Source of the DNA: Fictibacillus sp. FJAT-27399
GTDB taxonomy: Bacteria > Bacillota > Bacilli > Bacillales > Fictibacillaceae
DNA: 64,000 nucleotides
Direction of reading: 5' to 3'
Assembly (NCBI RefSeq): GCF_001510655.1
Contig: NZ_LMVC01000005.1
Span: 76,411 to 140,410 of the forward strand
Below the pieces are notes generated by a model. That model was not told the origin of the DNA, did not search any database, and saw nothing but the letters and a program-made list of their open reading frames with translations. The translations under genes were made by a program, and so were the position numbers. Positions 63,328-64,000 of this stretch are shown piece by piece; within the stretch, counting starts at the first letter, position 1, and every line of letters starts with the position of its first letter.

Positions 63328-63462
63328 TTGATCCCCCCTTCTGCTGAATTAGCTTTTCTGTGCATTATATCGTTTTACGTGAGCTTCACACAATGAATGT
63401 AACTTGTAAAATGACTCTTTATTTTATATCCATAATTTGCTGTCCCATAAACCGTACATGTA

Positions 63463-63496
63463 AAAAAACCGGCTCCAAAAGGAACCGATTTTTTTG
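63463..63496 (-). terminator. Terminator of livF
   Basis: AAAACCGG / CCGATTTT-type stem with A- and T-runs, shortly after the livF stop. Confidence 0.7.
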
Positions 63497-63505
63497 CATC
63501 TTTTA

Positions 63506-64000
63506 TTAATGTCCGCCAAGATAGGCCATTTTCACCTGCTCGCTTGAAGTGAGCTCCGCTGCATCACCTGACAGCACGATTCGCCCTGTCTCTACGACAT
63601 AGGCACGGTTAGCGATGGAAAGCGCCAGATTCGCATTTTGCTCCACGAGTAAAATAGTCGTTCCCGCTTTGTTGATCTCTTCGATTATTCGAAAAATCGT
63701 CTTAACCAACAGCGGCGCCAGTCCCATGGAAGGCTCATCAAGCAGCAGCAATCTCGGCCTGGCCATCAATGCCCGCCCCATGGCAAGCATCTGCTGCTCC
63801 CCTCCGGACAGTGTTCCGGCCTGCTGTTTCAGCCGCTCAAGCAGTCTTGGAAAAAGCTCATACACCTTTTCCAGGTCCTGCTTAATCCCGTCTTTATCTT
63901 TCCTTAAGAACGCGCCGAGCTGAAGATTTTCCTCTACGGTCATATTCGCAAACACACGGCGGCCTTCAGGAACATGAGAGATTCCCTGTTTTACAATCAT
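63506..64000 (-). CDS. livF: Branched-chain amino-acid ABC transporter ATPase LivF, N-terminus beyond window
   Basis: C-terminal 164 residues of an ABC ATPase. Family features: [20 protein letters not shown], characteristic of LivF, signature [16 protein letters not shown], Walker [14 protein letters not shown] and switch histidine replaced by Q in [10 protein letters not shown]. Walker A lies outside the window. It energises import of leucine, isoleucine and valine together with LivG and the LivHM permeases, presumably further right on the minus strand. Confidence 0.93.
   Translation of the reverse strand: MIVKQGISHVPEGRRVFANMTVEENLQLGAFLRKDKDGIKQDLEKVYELFPRLLERLKQQAGTLSGGEQQMLAMGRALMARPRLLLLDEPSMGLAPLLVKTIFRIIEEINKAGTTILLVEQNANLALSIANRAYVVETGRIVLSGDAAELTSSEQVKMAYLGGH

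Overview
This window looks like chromosomal DNA from a spore-forming, low-to-mid GC member of the Bacillaceae. The evidence is Bacillus-type gene pairs (yojF-bshB2, yitJ-metH behind an S-box, sdpR-sdpI, yfmM, ywbE, YfiBC-like transporters), three GerPF-like spore genes, a CotS-like spore-coat kinase fold and a KinB-like sporulation kinase. A Fictibacillus-like genus is my inference from gene content; the sequence alone does not prove it. I see no rRNA, tRNA, CRISPR array, phage or complete insertion sequence.

Layout. 1-7.9 kb (minus strand): partial PAP2 phosphatase, CotS-like protein, NhaC antiporter, amino-acid permease, a cytosolic class-A-beta-lactamase-like serine hydrolase, three tandem GerPF-like genes and an MBL-fold hydrolase. 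7.9-13.5 kb (plus): SAM-I riboswitch controlling yitJ and metH. 13.6-20 kb: glucose-type EIIA, pdxK, YfhD-like, yojF-bshB2, ydhG/fra, and a decayed stretch with remnants of ydhG, a DUF1992 gene, a NUDIX gene and a surface-type protein. 20-26.4 kb (plus): yerD, sdpR-sdpI, a methyltransferase, three tandem micro-genes for related 24-29 residue peptides, and yfmM. 26.4-38 kb: secreted endonuclease, DUF1835 protein, pheA, an HpaB-type monooxygenase, M14 carboxypeptidase, XPD-like helicase with a nuclease-like N-terminus, and the KinB-like kinase. 38-46 kb: secreted GH13 amylase with a cre site, and a fructose/mannose-type PTS (EIIBC plus separate EIIA) with a ManR-like PRD regulator. 46-54 kb: two aldehyde dehydrogenases, a heterodimeric ABC exporter, ywbE and an ASCH protein. 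54-64 kb: aspartokinase, isoaspartyl dipeptidase, a frameshifted esterase, alpha/beta hydrolase, M19 dipeptidase, FUSC protein and partial LivF.

How the genes work together. Methionine genes sit under SAM feedback. Sugar-uptake and starch-degrading genes carry CcpA-type cre candidates. Peptide and amino-acid salvage is well represented (iadA, M19, M14, permease, livF).

Non-coding signals are the most unusual part. Four intergenic arrays have unrelated or loosely related cores but share a 21-bp period, about two helical turns. There are also two families of dispersed elements with terminal inverted repeats and a short GGTGCCAGGCACC palindrome family. The tandem micro-peptide locus at 23.8-24.3 kb is the best candidate for an undescribed system.
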